DNA of 64,000 nt from Nonomuraea guangzhouensis. GTDB lineage: Bacteria; Actinomycetota; Actinomycetes; Streptosporangiales; Streptosporangiaceae. Below are positions 44,056 to 52,257 of the stretch, one piece after another. The notes beneath the pieces are model-generated. The model ran no database searches. It worked only from the letters and a program-made list of their open reading frames with translations, and was not told the origin of the DNA. The DNA is taken from the NCBI RefSeq assembly GCF_019396345.1, contig NZ_JAHKRM010000038.1, positions 1-64,000 on the forward strand, given 5' to 3'. The first letter of the stretch is position 1, and each line of letters opens with the position of its first letter. The position numbers were made by a program, and so were the translations under genes.

Positions 44056-44991
44056 ATGCTTCTTCGAGGGATCCTGCTGGCTCTGGTGGCCGGGGTGTCC
44101 GGCTGCGGCAATGGCGGCGCGGCCGGCGCTCCTCCCGCGATGGCCGCCGCCCCTCCCGCCTTGGCGGCCGCTCCTGAGCGGCTGCCCGGGGATGGAGCGT
44201 CGGGTGCCGCGGCCATCCAGGTGTCCAACGCCGCCCAGTTGCCGAAGGCCGCGCGGCAGGAGCTCGATCTGGCGCTGGATCGCTACCTGCGGGGGCGGCC
44301 GGGCCGGACGGCGGTCTCGGTGCAGGACAGGACCACCGGCGTCCAATACGCCTTCCACGAGGGGCAGCCGTTCATGCTGGCCAGCGTGGCCAAGGTCGAC
44401 ATCCTGCTGGCACTGCTGCTGCAGGCGCAGCGCGAGCACCGGCAACTGAACGCCCACCAGCGCGCGCTGGCCGACCGCATGATCCGCTACAGCGACAACG
44501 ACAGCGCGCACGACCTCTACGTGGCGATCGGCCGCCAGGCGGGCCTCACCAGAACCCTCCACCGGCTCGGCGTGCGCGACACGTATCCCGGCGGCGGACG
44601 GTTCTGGGGCGCGACGCGCAGCAACCCGTCAGATCAGGTGAAGGTGCTCGACCTGCTCACCGACCCCACCGGTCCGGTCTCGGCGGTCAACCGCCGTTAC
44701 GCGCTCGGCCTGATGTCGTCCGTGACCCCGGGCCAGGTTTGGGGTGTCAGCGCCGCGGGCGGCAAGGTGGCCCTGAAGAACGGCTGGCTGCCCGCCGAGG
44801 CGCACGGCGGCCTGTGGACGATCAACAGTGTGGGCCGTGTGCTCGTGGCGGACCACGAACTTCTGATCGCCGTCCTGTCGGAACGGAGCCCGGACATGCC
44901 CACGGGTATCGCGACAGTCGAACGCGTGGCCGGCCTGGCGGTCAAGGGATTCACCGGTGCACGTGCGCACGTCACGGCGCTCGGCCGGTGA
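44056..44991 (+). CDS. Beta-lactamase-fold serine hydrolase, lipoprotein
   Basis: From ATG 44056 the 311-residue protein begins MLLRGILLALVAGVSGC, a short signal with lipobox ending at Cys17. After an Ala/Pro linker comes a class-A-type fold. It has the SxxK motif in MLASVAKVD, an SDN motif in RYSDNDSAHDL, and KNG in ALKNGWLP in place of the usual KTG. The Glu166-type residue of true beta-lactamases is not evident, so a DD-peptidase-like or cell-wall role is at least as likely as beta-lactam hydrolysis. A TTG start 51 bases earlier would extend the N-terminus and weaken the lipobox. Confidence 0.8.
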   Translation: MLLRGILLALVAGVSGCGNGGAAGAPPAMAAAPPALAAAPERLPGDGASGAAAIQVSNAAQLPKAARQELDLALDRYLRGRPGRTAVSVQDRTTGVQYAFHEGQPFMLASVAKVDILLALLLQAQREHRQLNAHQRALADRMIRYSDNDSAHDLYVAIGRQAGLTRTLHRLGVRDTYPGGGRFWGATRSNPSDQVKVLDLLTDPTGPVSAVNRRYALGLMSSVTPGQVWGVSAAGGKVALKNGWLPAEAHGGLWTINSVGRVLVADHELLIAVLSERSPDMPTGIATVERVAGLAVKGFTGARAHVTALGR

Positions 44992-45077
44992 ACCGGAGGA
45001 GCGTGCCCCTGGACAGAGCCCAGCCCTGTGCGGCGGGTGGGGCTCACCGGGCCGGCCGTAAAAAAAAGAGCCTCTGA

Positions 45078-45275
45078 TTAACTACAGCACCCCCCACCAC
45101 AGCAGCCGCCCGAGGGCGGGGCTGCGGCGCCGCCGGTCATGGCGACCGTGGAGAGCAACCTGACGGTGTCGTCGTGCCCCTCGGGGCACGCGGCCGCCTC
45201 GTCGGAGGCGGACATCGGGCGGGTCACCTCGAAGGTCGACCCGCAGGCCCGGCAGCGGAAGTCATAGCGCGGCAT
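45078..45275 (-). CDS. FmdB-type zinc-ribbon protein
   Basis: ATG 45275 begins a 65-residue protein with the FmdB start MPRYDFRCRACGSTFEVTR. A Cys pair four to seven residues later and the single Cys in AAACPEGHDD would complete a zinc ribbon. The tail GGCCGGGCCS is Gly/Cys-rich. Such small proteins accompany formamidase or amidase genes and are thought to be regulatory, though evidence is thin. It follows the GNAT gene on the same strand after nine bases and is probably co-transcribed. A run of eight T lies downstream on the coding strand, at about 45060. Confidence 0.85.
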   Translation of the reverse strand: MPRYDFRCRACGSTFEVTRPMSASDEAAACPEGHDDTVRLLSTVAMTGGAAAPPSGGCCGGGCCS

Positions 45276-45284
45276 GCCCAAAGA

Positions 45285-46097
45285 CTACGGCAAAGATCCG
45301 AAGCTCACCTGGGCGTAGTCGGAGACGGGTTCGTAGCCGATCGACCGGTAGACGCTGTTGCTCGTCGGGTTGGCCAGGTCGGTGAAGAGCACCACCTGCT
45401 CGCAGCGCGTCTCCAGCGCGACCTGGCTGGCGAACGCGGTGACCGCGGCACCGTACCCACGCCTGCGACATGTCGGCGGCGTGTACACCGGCCCGATGCG
45501 GCAGACCCCGCCCGCGGCGGGCGACAGGGCGGCCAGCGACACCGGGGCCCCGTCCGCCTCCCACAGGAAGAGCTGCCGGCCGGCCAGCCGGTGCTGGACG
45601 TCCCGAGCGGGATCCCGGCCGATGCCCAGCCCCGCCTCGTCGCCGAACGCCAGGAACCAGGCGACCAGCAGGGGAAAGTCGGCGACCCCCGCCAGACGGC
45701 CATGGCCTGCCGTGTCGGAGGGGATGGTCAGGGTGCCGAGGCGGTAGAGGCGCTCCGACAGCACGGAGCTGGGTTCGCCGAGCGCCTCGACGAGCGCTTC
45801 GGTCAGCTCCAGCGGGCCCATGACCTCGGGGATCTCGCCCTTCAAGGCTTCGACCAGCGGCGCGATGGACTCGACCGGCATGCGGGCCAGCCCGACCGGA
45901 TGCGGCGGGGTGCGGAACGCCGCCCCGCGTACCTCGCCGTCGCTGGTCCACCAGCCGAAGTAGGCGTCGTCGACCGGCATTCCGGCGCGGATGCTCGCCA
46001 GCACGGTCAGCGGCACCGTGTTGCCCACGGGGTCGGCGAGCAGGAACGCCTCGGCGACGGCCGCGTACTCCTCGACGTCGGTGGTGAAGGTCCACAT
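45285..46097 (-). CDS. GNAT-family N-acetyltransferase (270 residues)
   Basis: The product begins MWTFTTDVEEYAAVAEAFL and ends with an acetyltransferase domain. The acetyl-CoA loop sits in PPTCRRRGYGAAVTAFAS (about residues 210-225), and the C-terminal strand-helix is NPTSNSVYRSIGYEPVSDY. The N-terminal half is a family-specific extension common to a large actinobacterial GNAT group. The substrate is unknown. It forms an operon with fmdB downstream and lies after the HNH gene, from which a strong hairpin separates it. Confidence 0.88.
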   Translation of the reverse strand: MWTFTTDVEEYAAVAEAFLLADPVGNTVPLTVLASIRAGMPVDDAYFGWWTSDGEVRGAAFRTPPHPVGLARMPVESIAPLVEALKGEIPEVMGPLELTEALVEALGEPSSVLSERLYRLGTLTIPSDTAGHGRLAGVADFPLLVAWFLAFGDEAGLGIGRDPARDVQHRLAGRQLFLWEADGAPVSLAALSPAAGGVCRIGPVYTPPTCRRRGYGAAVTAFASQVALETRCEQVVLFTDLANPTSNSVYRSIGYEPVSDYAQVSFGSLP

Positions 46098-46144
46098 GTC
46101 CTGGGATCCTGCCAGGAGCTGCGGAGCCGGACAAAGACATTTCA

Positions 46145-46169
46145 GGCCCGGATCCGAGGGATCCGGGCC
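46145..46169 (-). terminator. Perfect 11-bp stem after the HNH gene
   Basis: GGCCCGGATCC (46145-46155) pairs exactly with GGATCCGGGCC (46159-46169) around a three-base loop. It lies seven bases beyond the HNH stop (minus strand) and 48 bases before the GNAT start. Confidence 0.75.
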
Positions 46170-46175
46170 CGAAGG

Positions 46176-46685
46176 TCAGGCAGCCGCTTCCAGGTAGGGC
46201 GCCCATTGGGGGTCGCCGACGAGCGAAGCGCCGATGAGCCGCCAGTGAGCGCCCCGTGGCACCGCCGGGGCGACGCGTAGCGTCCACCCCAGCTCCTCCA
46301 GGAACTTGTCGGCTTTCCGGTGGTTGCACGGCGTGCACGAGGCGACGCAGTTCTCCCAGGTGTGGGGGCCGCCCCTGGACCGGGGGACGACGTGGTCGAT
46401 GGTCTCGGCCCGCATGCCGCAGTAGGCGCAGCGGTAGTCGTCGCGCCGCATGAGCGCGGCCCTGGTCAGGGGGATGCGAGACCGGTAGGGAATACGGACG
46501 TATCTGCGGAGCCGGATCACCGACGGGACTTCCAGCGTGCAGGTCGCGGAGCGCAGGACCGCGCCCCGGCCGTCACGATGGACGATGTCGGCCTTGTCCC
46601 GCAGCACCAGCACGATGGCCCGATGCAGCGAGAGGGTGGTGAGTGGCTCGTAAGTGGCGTTGAGCAGCAGGACTTGGCGCGTCAT
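46176..46685 (-). CDS. HNH endonuclease
   Basis: ATG 46685 follows GGGAGAGG and yields 169 residues starting MTRQVLLLNATYEPL, the usual start of a widely conserved actinobacterial HNH protein. The HNH metal site is in CAYCG, IDHVVPRSRGG, ENCVASCTPCNHRKAD, with two Cys pairs holding the zinc knuckle. Family members occur chromosomally outside phages, and their cellular role is not settled; repair or restriction-type cleavage is assumed. A perfect 22-bp palindrome lies 31 bases upstream of the start. Confidence 0.92.
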   Translation of the reverse strand: MTRQVLLLNATYEPLTTLSLHRAIVLVLRDKADIVHRDGRGAVLRSATCTLEVPSVIRLRRYVRIPYRSRIPLTRAALMRRDDYRCAYCGMRAETIDHVVPRSRGGPHTWENCVASCTPCNHRKADKFLEELGWTLRVAPAVPRGAHWRLIGASLVGDPQWAPYLEAAA

Positions 46686-46716
46686 CGGGCCTCTCCCTGC
46701 TGCATGGGTATCAAGG

Positions 46717-46738
46717 GGGACATGCCATGGCATGTCCC
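46717..46738. promoter_or_regulatory. Perfect 22-bp palindrome upstream of the HNH gene
   Basis: Arms GGGACATGCCA (46717-46727) and its exact reverse complement (46728-46738) join without a loop. The element lies in the region divergent between the HNH gene and the prolyl oligopeptidase, 31 bases from the HNH start. An operator for a dimeric repressor or cruciform site is inferred; no regulator is known for it. Confidence 0.7.
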
Positions 46739-46963
46739 GGCTGTCGGCCCCTCCTGGGGCACTGGTGCTTCCGTCACGTGGACCTCCGCCGGACGGTCCA
46801 GCGGATGGTCACCACGGCACCGTCCTATCACCAAGTCTGACGTTTACCGCATGCTCCCCGCCACCCCATAACCCCCAGCCGGAATGACCAGAGGGACGCA
46901 CGGTACGTTTTATGCCCACTTCACCAGGGCTTTACGCACGCTGCATGGCAGTAGGGTTCGGGC

Positions 46964-49024
46964 ATGACGCGAGAGCCCTACCCCACAGCACGCCGCGCGG
47001 AAAGCGACGAGATTTTGCACGACACTCCCGTCGCGGACCCCTATCGCTGGCTTGAGGATCCCGACAGCCCGGAGACACAGGGATGGCTGCTCGGGCAGGC
47101 CGACCTGTTCAAGCGGCAGAGCGAGCCGCAGCGGTTCAGGGACCGCATCGCCGAGCTGCTCAGGTCGGGTTCCGTGGGGGTGCCCGCGTGGCGCGGCACG
47201 CGTCACTTCTTCAGCCGCCGCACGCCGGACCAGGAGCACGCGGTCTACTACGTCGCCGACGACGGAGCCGGCGGCACGGAGCGGGCGCTGATCGACCCCA
47301 TGGCGCTCGACCCGTCGGGCCTGACCACGCTCGACGCCGTGCAACCCGACAAGGAGGGCCGCCTGCTCGCCTACCAGATCTCGGTGGGCGGCAACGAGGA
47401 GTCGGTCCTCTACGTCATGGACGTGGCAACCGGCGCCCAGGTGGAGGGCCCGATCGACCGGTGCCGCTACTCCCCCATCGCCTGGCTGCCCGGCGGCGAG
47501 GCGTTCTACTACGTGCGCCGGCTGCCGAGCACGGAGCTGCCGGAGGGCGAGTCGCAGTTCCACCGCCGCGTCTACCTGCACCGCGTCGGCACGTCCACCG
47601 AGGACGATGTGATGATCTTCGGTGAAGGCCTGAAGATGACCAACTACTACGGCGTCTCGGTCTCGCGTGACGGCCACTGGCTGCAGATCTCCGCCAGCGA
47701 GGGCACGGCGCCGCGCAACGACCTGTGGGTGGCCGACCTGACCGCCTCCCCGCCCGACCGGCCCGATCTCCAGGTCGTGCAGGAGGGCGTGGACGCCCAG
47801 ACGGGGCTCTCGTTCGGCCGCGACGGCAAGCTGTACGTCCACACCGACCGCGACGCGCCGCGCGCCCGGATCTGCGTCACCGACCCGGCGACGCCCGGTG
47901 CCGAGGCCTGGCGCGACCTGATCCCCGAGGACGCCGAGGCGGTGCTGTCCGACTTCGCGATCCTCGACGACCTCGACCGCCCGGTCATGCTGGTGGGCTG
48001 GACGCGCCACGCGATCAGCGAGATCACCGTGCACGACCTGGCCACCGGCGAACGGATCGGCGAGGTGCCCGCGCCCGGCCTCGGCTCGATCGGCGGCATC
48101 GCCGAACGTCCTGAAGGCGGCTACGAGGCGTGGTTCGGCTACACCGACAACACCACGCCGCCGACCATCCAGCGCTATGACGCCAGGACCGGCGAGACCA
48201 CGCTCTGGGCCGCCTCACCGGGCGCGGTGGACGTGCCGCCGGTGCGCACGTCCCAGGTCGTCTACCGGTCGAAGGACGGCACCGACGTCCGCATGCTGGT
48301 CATCTCGCCGGTCGACGGCGACGGGCCGCGTCCGACCATCCTGTACGGCTACGGCGGCTTCGGGCTGTCGATGACCCCCGGCTACTCCGCCTCGGTGCTC
48401 GCCTGGGTGGAGGCGGGCGGCGTCTACGCGATCGCCAACCTGCGCGGCGGCGGCGAGGAAGGCGAGGACTGGCACCGCGCCGGCATGCTCGGCAACAAGC
48501 AGAACGTCTTCGACGACTTCCACGCCGCGGCCGAGCACCTCATCGCGACCGGAGTGACGACGCCCGAGCAGCTGGCGATCTCCGGCGGCTCCAACGGCGG
48601 GCTGCTGGTGGGCGCGGCGCTGACGCAGCGTCCCGAGCTGTACGCGGCCGTCTCCTGCTCCGCTCCGCTGCTCGACATGATCCGTTACGAGCAGTTCGGG
48701 CTCGGGGCGACCTGGAACGTCGAGTACGGTTCCGCCGCCGATCCCGAAGGGTTCGGCTGGTTGCTGGGATACTCGCCGTATCACCATGTTCGCGAGGGTG
48801 TGGCGTACCCCGCGACGCTGTTCACGGTCTTCCAGTCGGACACGCGGGTGCATCCGCTGCACGCGTGGAAGATGTGCGCGGCGCTCCAGCACGCGTCCAC
48901 GGGTGCGGGGCCGATCGTGCTGCGCAACGAGACCGAGGTGGGCCATGGCGCCCGTTCGGTCAGCCGGTCGGTCGAGTTGTCGGCTGACACGCTGACGTTC
49001 CTGGCCCGGCACACCGGCCTATAG
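46964..49024 (+). CDS. Prolyl oligopeptidase (S9A)
   Basis: ATG 46964 encodes 686 residues. An N-terminal seven-bladed beta-propeller (DPYRWLEDP start) is followed by the alpha/beta hydrolase domain. The triad is Ser543 in GGSNGG, Asp626 in QSDTRVHPLHAWKM, and His661 in EVGHGARS. The enzyme cleaves short peptides after proline in the cytoplasm; there is no signal peptide. It is divergent from the HNH gene and followed closely by the AraC-type regulator, eight bases after its stop. Confidence 0.95.
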   Translation: MTREPYPTARRAESDEILHDTPVADPYRWLEDPDSPETQGWLLGQADLFKRQSEPQRFRDRIAELLRSGSVGVPAWRGTRHFFSRRTPDQEHAVYYVADDGAGGTERALIDPMALDPSGLTTLDAVQPDKEGRLLAYQISVGGNEESVLYVMDVATGAQVEGPIDRCRYSPIAWLPGGEAFYYVRRLPSTELPEGESQFHRRVYLHRVGTSTEDDVMIFGEGLKMTNYYGVSVSRDGHWLQISASEGTAPRNDLWVADLTASPPDRPDLQVVQEGVDAQTGLSFGRDGKLYVHTDRDAPRARICVTDPATPGAEAWRDLIPEDAEAVLSDFAILDDLDRPVMLVGWTRHAISEITVHDLATGERIGEVPAPGLGSIGGIAERPEGGYEAWFGYTDNTTPPTIQRYDARTGETTLWAASPGAVDVPPVRTSQVVYRSKDGTDVRMLVISPVDGDGPRPTILYGYGGFGLSMTPGYSASVLAWVEAGGVYAIANLRGGGEEGEDWHRAGMLGNKQNVFDDFHAAAEHLIATGVTTPEQLAISGGSNGGLLVGAALTQRPELYAAVSCSAPLLDMIRYEQFGLGATWNVEYGSAADPEGFGWLLGYSPYHHVREGVAYPATLFTVFQSDTRVHPLHAWKMCAALQHASTGAGPIVLRNETEVGHGARSVSRSVELSADTLTFLARHTGL

Positions 49025-49032
49025 TCGGAAAT

Positions 49033-49818
49033 ATGAGCATGCTGGGGCTGGCCATGGTGGGGGCCGTCCCCAGCAGTGCGCTGCGGCCGTACGTGACGCG
49101 GCTGACCGCGTACCGGGAGCACTACGCCGCGCCGTTGACGCGGTCCGAGGCGGCGATGCCGGGTGCGGTGCTGATCCTCGGGTTCGGCGCGGCGATGGGG
49201 GTGGGCGAGGCGCGCGTCACGTCGTTCACCGGCGGGCTCAGTGACCGCTTCACCGTGACCCGCACGCTCGGCCCGGCCGAGGGCGTACAGGTATCCCTCA
49301 CCCCGTTCGGGGCGCGGCGGCTGTTCGGGGTGCCGATGCGGGAGCTGACGAACCTCGTGGTCCCGATCGAGGACCTGCTCGGCGCCTGGGCCCGCACGGC
49401 CGTCGAGCGGCTGGGCGAGACGGCGTCCTGGCCCGAGCGGCTGGCCCTGACCGACCGGCTGCTGACGGAGCGCATCCTGGCCGGGCCGGAGCTCGGCCCG
49501 GAGGTGCCGTGGGCGTGGGCGCGGCTTCTCGCCTCGGGCGGTGGCGTGGGGCCATCGTGGCTGGCCTCGTCGCTCGGCTGGAGCCACCGCCATCTCGTCG
49601 CCCGCTTCCACGACCAGGTCGGCCTAACGCCGAAGACGGCCGCCCGGGTGATCCGCTTCCAGTCCGCGCTGCGCCTGCTCCACTCCGGCCGGGCGATCGC
49701 CGGCGTCGCCGCCGACTGCGGCTTCTACGACCAGGCGCACATGAACCGCGAGTTCAGGGTGCTGGGCGACACGACGCCCGGTCAGATTCGTCCAAGACCG
49801 GCGGCTGCCCCCGTCTGA
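49033..49818 (+). CDS. AraC-family transcriptional regulator
   Basis: This 261-residue protein has an unassigned N-terminal sensing domain (about 1-150). An AraC DNA-binding domain follows at the C-terminus, with two helix-turn-helix motifs. The pattern is LASSLGWSHRHLVARF, GLTPKTAARVIRFQSAL and GFYDQAHMNREFRVL. The AraC signature Gly-x-Tyr/Phe-Asp-Gln-Ala-His is clear. It is adjacent to VOC, DsbA-like and F420-type genes on the same strand, which suggests it regulates them. Its inducer is unknown. Confidence 0.9.
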   Translation: MSMLGLAMVGAVPSSALRPYVTRLTAYREHYAAPLTRSEAAMPGAVLILGFGAAMGVGEARVTSFTGGLSDRFTVTRTLGPAEGVQVSLTPFGARRLFGVPMRELTNLVVPIEDLLGAWARTAVERLGETASWPERLALTDRLLTERILAGPELGPEVPWAWARLLASGGGVGPSWLASSLGWSHRHLVARFHDQVGLTPKTAARVIRFQSALRLLHSGRAIAGVAADCGFYDQAHMNREFRVLGDTTPGQIRPRPAAAPV

Positions 49819-49828
49819 TACTGACCGC

Positions 49829-50179
49829 ATGACACGAACCGTTTACGCCCTGGCCCGCTATCAGAACTGCGCGACGGCCATCGACTTCCTGACCGCCGCC
49901 TTCGGATTCCGGGTGCACGAGGCGTCCAAGAACGACCAGGGCGTGGTCACCCACGCCGAACTCCTCGTCGAGGACGATCTGATCATGCTCGGGGAGGGCA
50001 GTCCGGGCGGTCCCGGCATGTACATCGCCGTCGACGACCCCGACACGCACCTGGCCCGCGCCCAGGCCGCCGGGGCCACGATCACGATGGAGCTCACCGA
50101 TCAGCCTTACGGGTCGCGCGAGTACGCCTGCCAGGATCCCGAGGGGAACGTCTGGTACTTCGGGACTTACCGCCCCTAA
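49829..50179 (+). CDS. VOC/glyoxalase-superfamily protein
   Basis: The 116-residue protein starts ten bases after the AraC gene. It has the vicinal-oxygen-chelate beta-alpha-beta-beta-beta repeats: ALARYQNCATAIDFLTAAFG, VVTHAELLVEDDLIMLGEG and the closing EYACQDPEGNVWYFGTY. A conserved Glu in the last strand could bind metal. Members include glyoxalases, bleomycin-binding proteins and fosfomycin-resistance enzymes. The small size and lack of a clear partner domain leave the function open. Co-expression with AraC is likely. Confidence 0.88.
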   Translation: MTRTVYALARYQNCATAIDFLTAAFGFRVHEASKNDQGVVTHAELLVEDDLIMLGEGSPGGPGMYIAVDDPDTHLARAQAAGATITMELTDQPYGSREYACQDPEGNVWYFGTYRP

Positions 50180-50255
50180 GCCCTTTGGGTGGCCCTGCCG
50201 GTGCCCGTCTTCACGCGGCCTTCCTCACCCGCGCCGGGACCGGCAGGTTGGGCGT

Positions 50256-50945
50256 ATGACCAGTGAAACAACACCCATACGGGTTGAGGTGTACGCCGAC
50301 CTGGCGTGCCCCTGGTGCCGACTGGGCACGCACCGCTTCCACCGTGCGGTGGAGGCGTTCGGTGGTGCCGCCGAGCTCGTCCACCTGCCGTACCAGCTCG
50401 CCGCCGACGCGCCACAGGAGGCTCGGCCGCTGATGGAGGCGATGGCCGAGATGTTCGGCCGTGAGCAGGCGGCCTTGATGACCTCGGGCATGACCGAGTT
50501 GGGGGCGGGTGAGGGGGTGGAGTATCGCTTCGATCGGGCGGTGGCGGTCAACACGTTCGCCGCGCATCGGCTGCTCTGGTTCACGCTGCGGGAGTACGGC
50601 GCGGGGGCTCAGGCGAGGCTCGCCACGGCGCCGTACGAGTCGTACTTCCGTGACGGCGGCGATCTCGGCGACCACGCCGTGCTGAGCGAGGCGGCGGCGC
50701 GGGCCGGCGTACAGGGGGCCGGGGAGATCCTCGCCTCGGCGGAAGGCGTCACCGAGGTACGCGAGCAGGTCGCCGCGGCGCGGGCGGCCGGGATCACGGC
50801 GGTGCCGACCTTCGTCTTCCCCGGCGCCGAGCCGCTCAGCGGCTCGCCCGACACCGCCACCCTGCTAGCTGCTCTGCGGCGGTCAGCCGGCACGTCGTCT
50901 GCCGCCGCCCGCACCGGCTCTCGCGGATCTCGGGAGGGGGCGTGA
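50256..50945 (+). CDS. DsbA-family (FrnE-like) thiol oxidoreductase
   Basis: ATG 50256 encodes 229 residues with the thioredoxin fold interrupted by a helical insertion. The redox site is CPWC in DLACPWCRLGTHR, at about residues 18-21, and the cis-proline loop is GITAVPTFVFPG. Unlike the Mrx2-like protein at 15.2 kb, both active-site Cys are kept. FrnE-like proteins are cytoplasmic and act in disulfide or polyketide oxidation. The gene overlaps the next by GTGA, so the two are translationally coupled. The C-terminal Ala/Ser/Arg-rich tail is variable. Confidence 0.9.
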   Translation: MTSETTPIRVEVYADLACPWCRLGTHRFHRAVEAFGGAAELVHLPYQLAADAPQEARPLMEAMAEMFGREQAALMTSGMTELGAGEGVEYRFDRAVAVNTFAAHRLLWFTLREYGAGAQARLATAPYESYFRDGGDLGDHAVLSEAAARAGVQGAGEILASAEGVTEVREQVAAARAAGITAVPTFVFPGAEPLSGSPDTATLLAALRRSAGTSSAAARTGSRGSREGA

Positions 50946-51367
50946 CCGCGTTCACCGAGGCGGAGATCTCGTATCTGACCAGCCAGCCGTTGGGCCGCTT
51001 CGCCACGGTCGGTGCCGGGGGTGGGCCGCACGTGACGCCGGTGGGTGTCTTCTACGATCCCGAGACCGAGGTCATCGTGATCGGCAGTGTCGCGGACATG
51101 GTGGCGAGCAAGAAGTTCCGCGATGCCAGGGCTCGGCCGGACGTGGCGCTCGTGGTCGACGACCTGGCGTCCGTCGATCCGTGGACGCCTCGGGGCATCG
51201 AGATCCGCGGCCTCGCGGAGACGCACCTCGACGGCGGCGAGAAGCTGGGTGAGCGGCTGGGAGCGGGGTTCCCGTTCGACGCCGCGTGGATCGGCATCCG
51301 ACCGCGACGCGTCCTGACCTGGGGCCTCGACGGCGACACGTACGCCCTCTCCGCCCGCGACGTCTGA
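50942..51367 (+). CDS. PPOX-class F420/FMN-dependent split-barrel protein
   Basis: GTG 50942 overlaps the DsbA-like gene. It encodes 141 residues of the pyridoxamine-phosphate-oxidase-like split barrel, in the actinobacterial F420-dependent branch. GRFATVGAGGGPHVTPVGVFYD and the SKKFRDARARPDVALVVDD stretch form the cofactor pocket. The C-terminal WGLDGDTYALSARDV is typical. Members reduce or modify aromatic compounds using F420H2 or bind FMN. With the DsbA-like protein and VOC protein this suggests a small detoxification or modification set. Confidence 0.88.
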   Translation: MTAFTEAEISYLTSQPLGRFATVGAGGGPHVTPVGVFYDPETEVIVIGSVADMVASKKFRDARARPDVALVVDDLASVDPWTPRGIEIRGLAETHLDGGEKLGERLGAGFPFDAAWIGIRPRRVLTWGLDGDTYALSARDV

Positions 51368-51461
51368 CGGCGCAAGAGCCCTCCACCCACGCCCAATGCG
51401 CTCTGAGCGACCGCGTACGCCGGACCGCGCCCTCAACACCCGACGCGTCCTCAACGGTCGC

Positions 51462-52157
51462 TCAGGCGCGGTGCGCAGCCGCCGTGAAGTGCGTCTCCTC
51501 GGGAGCGGGGATCGGCAGCGGGTGGGCGGCCTCGGGACGCAGCCCATCGAACATCATGCTGAGATAGCGCCGCCAGAGCCCCGGCACCGTGTCACCGAGT
51601 GGCGCGGTGGCCTGCGAGGCGGCGTTGATCAGCAGCACGATGTCGTGCCCGGTGACGTCGTCGCGCACGGATCCGTCGCACCGGGCCTCGGCCGTGAGCG
51701 CCTCCGCGACGGCCGCCAGCCGCTGACTGGCCCGCCGCACCTGCGGATCGGCCCGCGCGATCGCCCCCGCCGCCTGGCAGAAGGCCCGATCGCTGACCTG
51801 CGCCGCCACGCCCGCGCTCATGAACGCCAGCAACGCGTCCGCGCCATGCGCCACCGCGGGCCCCCCACCAACACCCGCGCCCGCGCCCGCATCGATACCA
51901 GCGCCCGTATCCACACCCACCGCCACTGCGGTCCCCCGCAGGAGCGCCTCGCCCGTGGTGGCGAGGTCGTCGAGTTGGTCGGCGAAGATCGCCGTGATGA
52001 GCTGATCCTTGGTGGCGAAGTGGCGGAACACGGTCCCCTTGCCGATCCCGGCCCGTACCGCGATCTGCGCCACCGAAACGTCCATCCCATGCTCCGCGAA
52101 CTCCGCGGCAGCCGCGTCGAGCAGCAACCGCCTGTTACGCATGGCATCGGCTCGCAT
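51462..52157 (-). CDS. TetR-family transcriptional repressor
   Basis: ATG 52157 (GGGG ribosome site) gives 231 residues. The N-terminal helix-turn-helix includes VSVAQIAVRAGIGKGTVFRHF (about 30-50). The ligand domain is typical except for an insertion near residues 78-105 that is very rich in Gly and Ala (GVDTGAGIDAGAGAGVGGG). It is divergently transcribed from the oxidoreductase at 52258. The 100-base intergenic region contains twin GACC-x4-GGTC palindromes, so autorepression and repression of the oxidoreductase are inferred. Confidence 0.93.
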   Translation of the reverse strand: MRADAMRNRRLLLDAAAAEFAEHGMDVSVAQIAVRAGIGKGTVFRHFATKDQLITAIFADQLDDLATTGEALLRGTAVAVGVDTGAGIDAGAGAGVGGGPAVAHGADALLAFMSAGVAAQVSDRAFCQAAGAIARADPQVRRASQRLAAVAEALTAEARCDGSVRDDVTGHDIVLLINAASQATAPLGDTVPGLWRRYLSMMFDGLRPEAAHPLPIPAPEETHFTAAAHRA

Positions 52158-52182
52158 CGTCCCCACAAGCCAACCCTATCCC

Positions 52183-52240
52183 AACCGGACCGCCCGGTCA
52201 TATTATGCTGACGCCCATAACATGACCAACCGGTCCGGTT
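52183..52240. promoter_or_regulatory. Twin TetR-type operators in the divergent promoter region
   Basis: GACCGCCCGGTC (52188-52199) and GACCAACCGGTC (52224-52235) are two 12-bp near-palindromes 24 bases apart. They lie within a larger inverted repeat of 19-base arms (52183-52201 and 52222-52240, 16 of 19 matching). They lie between the TetR and oxidoreductase starts and are the natural binding sites for the TetR protein. Confidence 0.75.
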
Positions 52241-52257
52241 ACGCGAAGGAGGCACCC

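Noticed and set aside
46717..46738. Resemblance of the 22-bp palindrome to the eukaryotic p53 response element.
   Set aside because: The similarity is coincidental; p53-type factors do not exist in bacteria.
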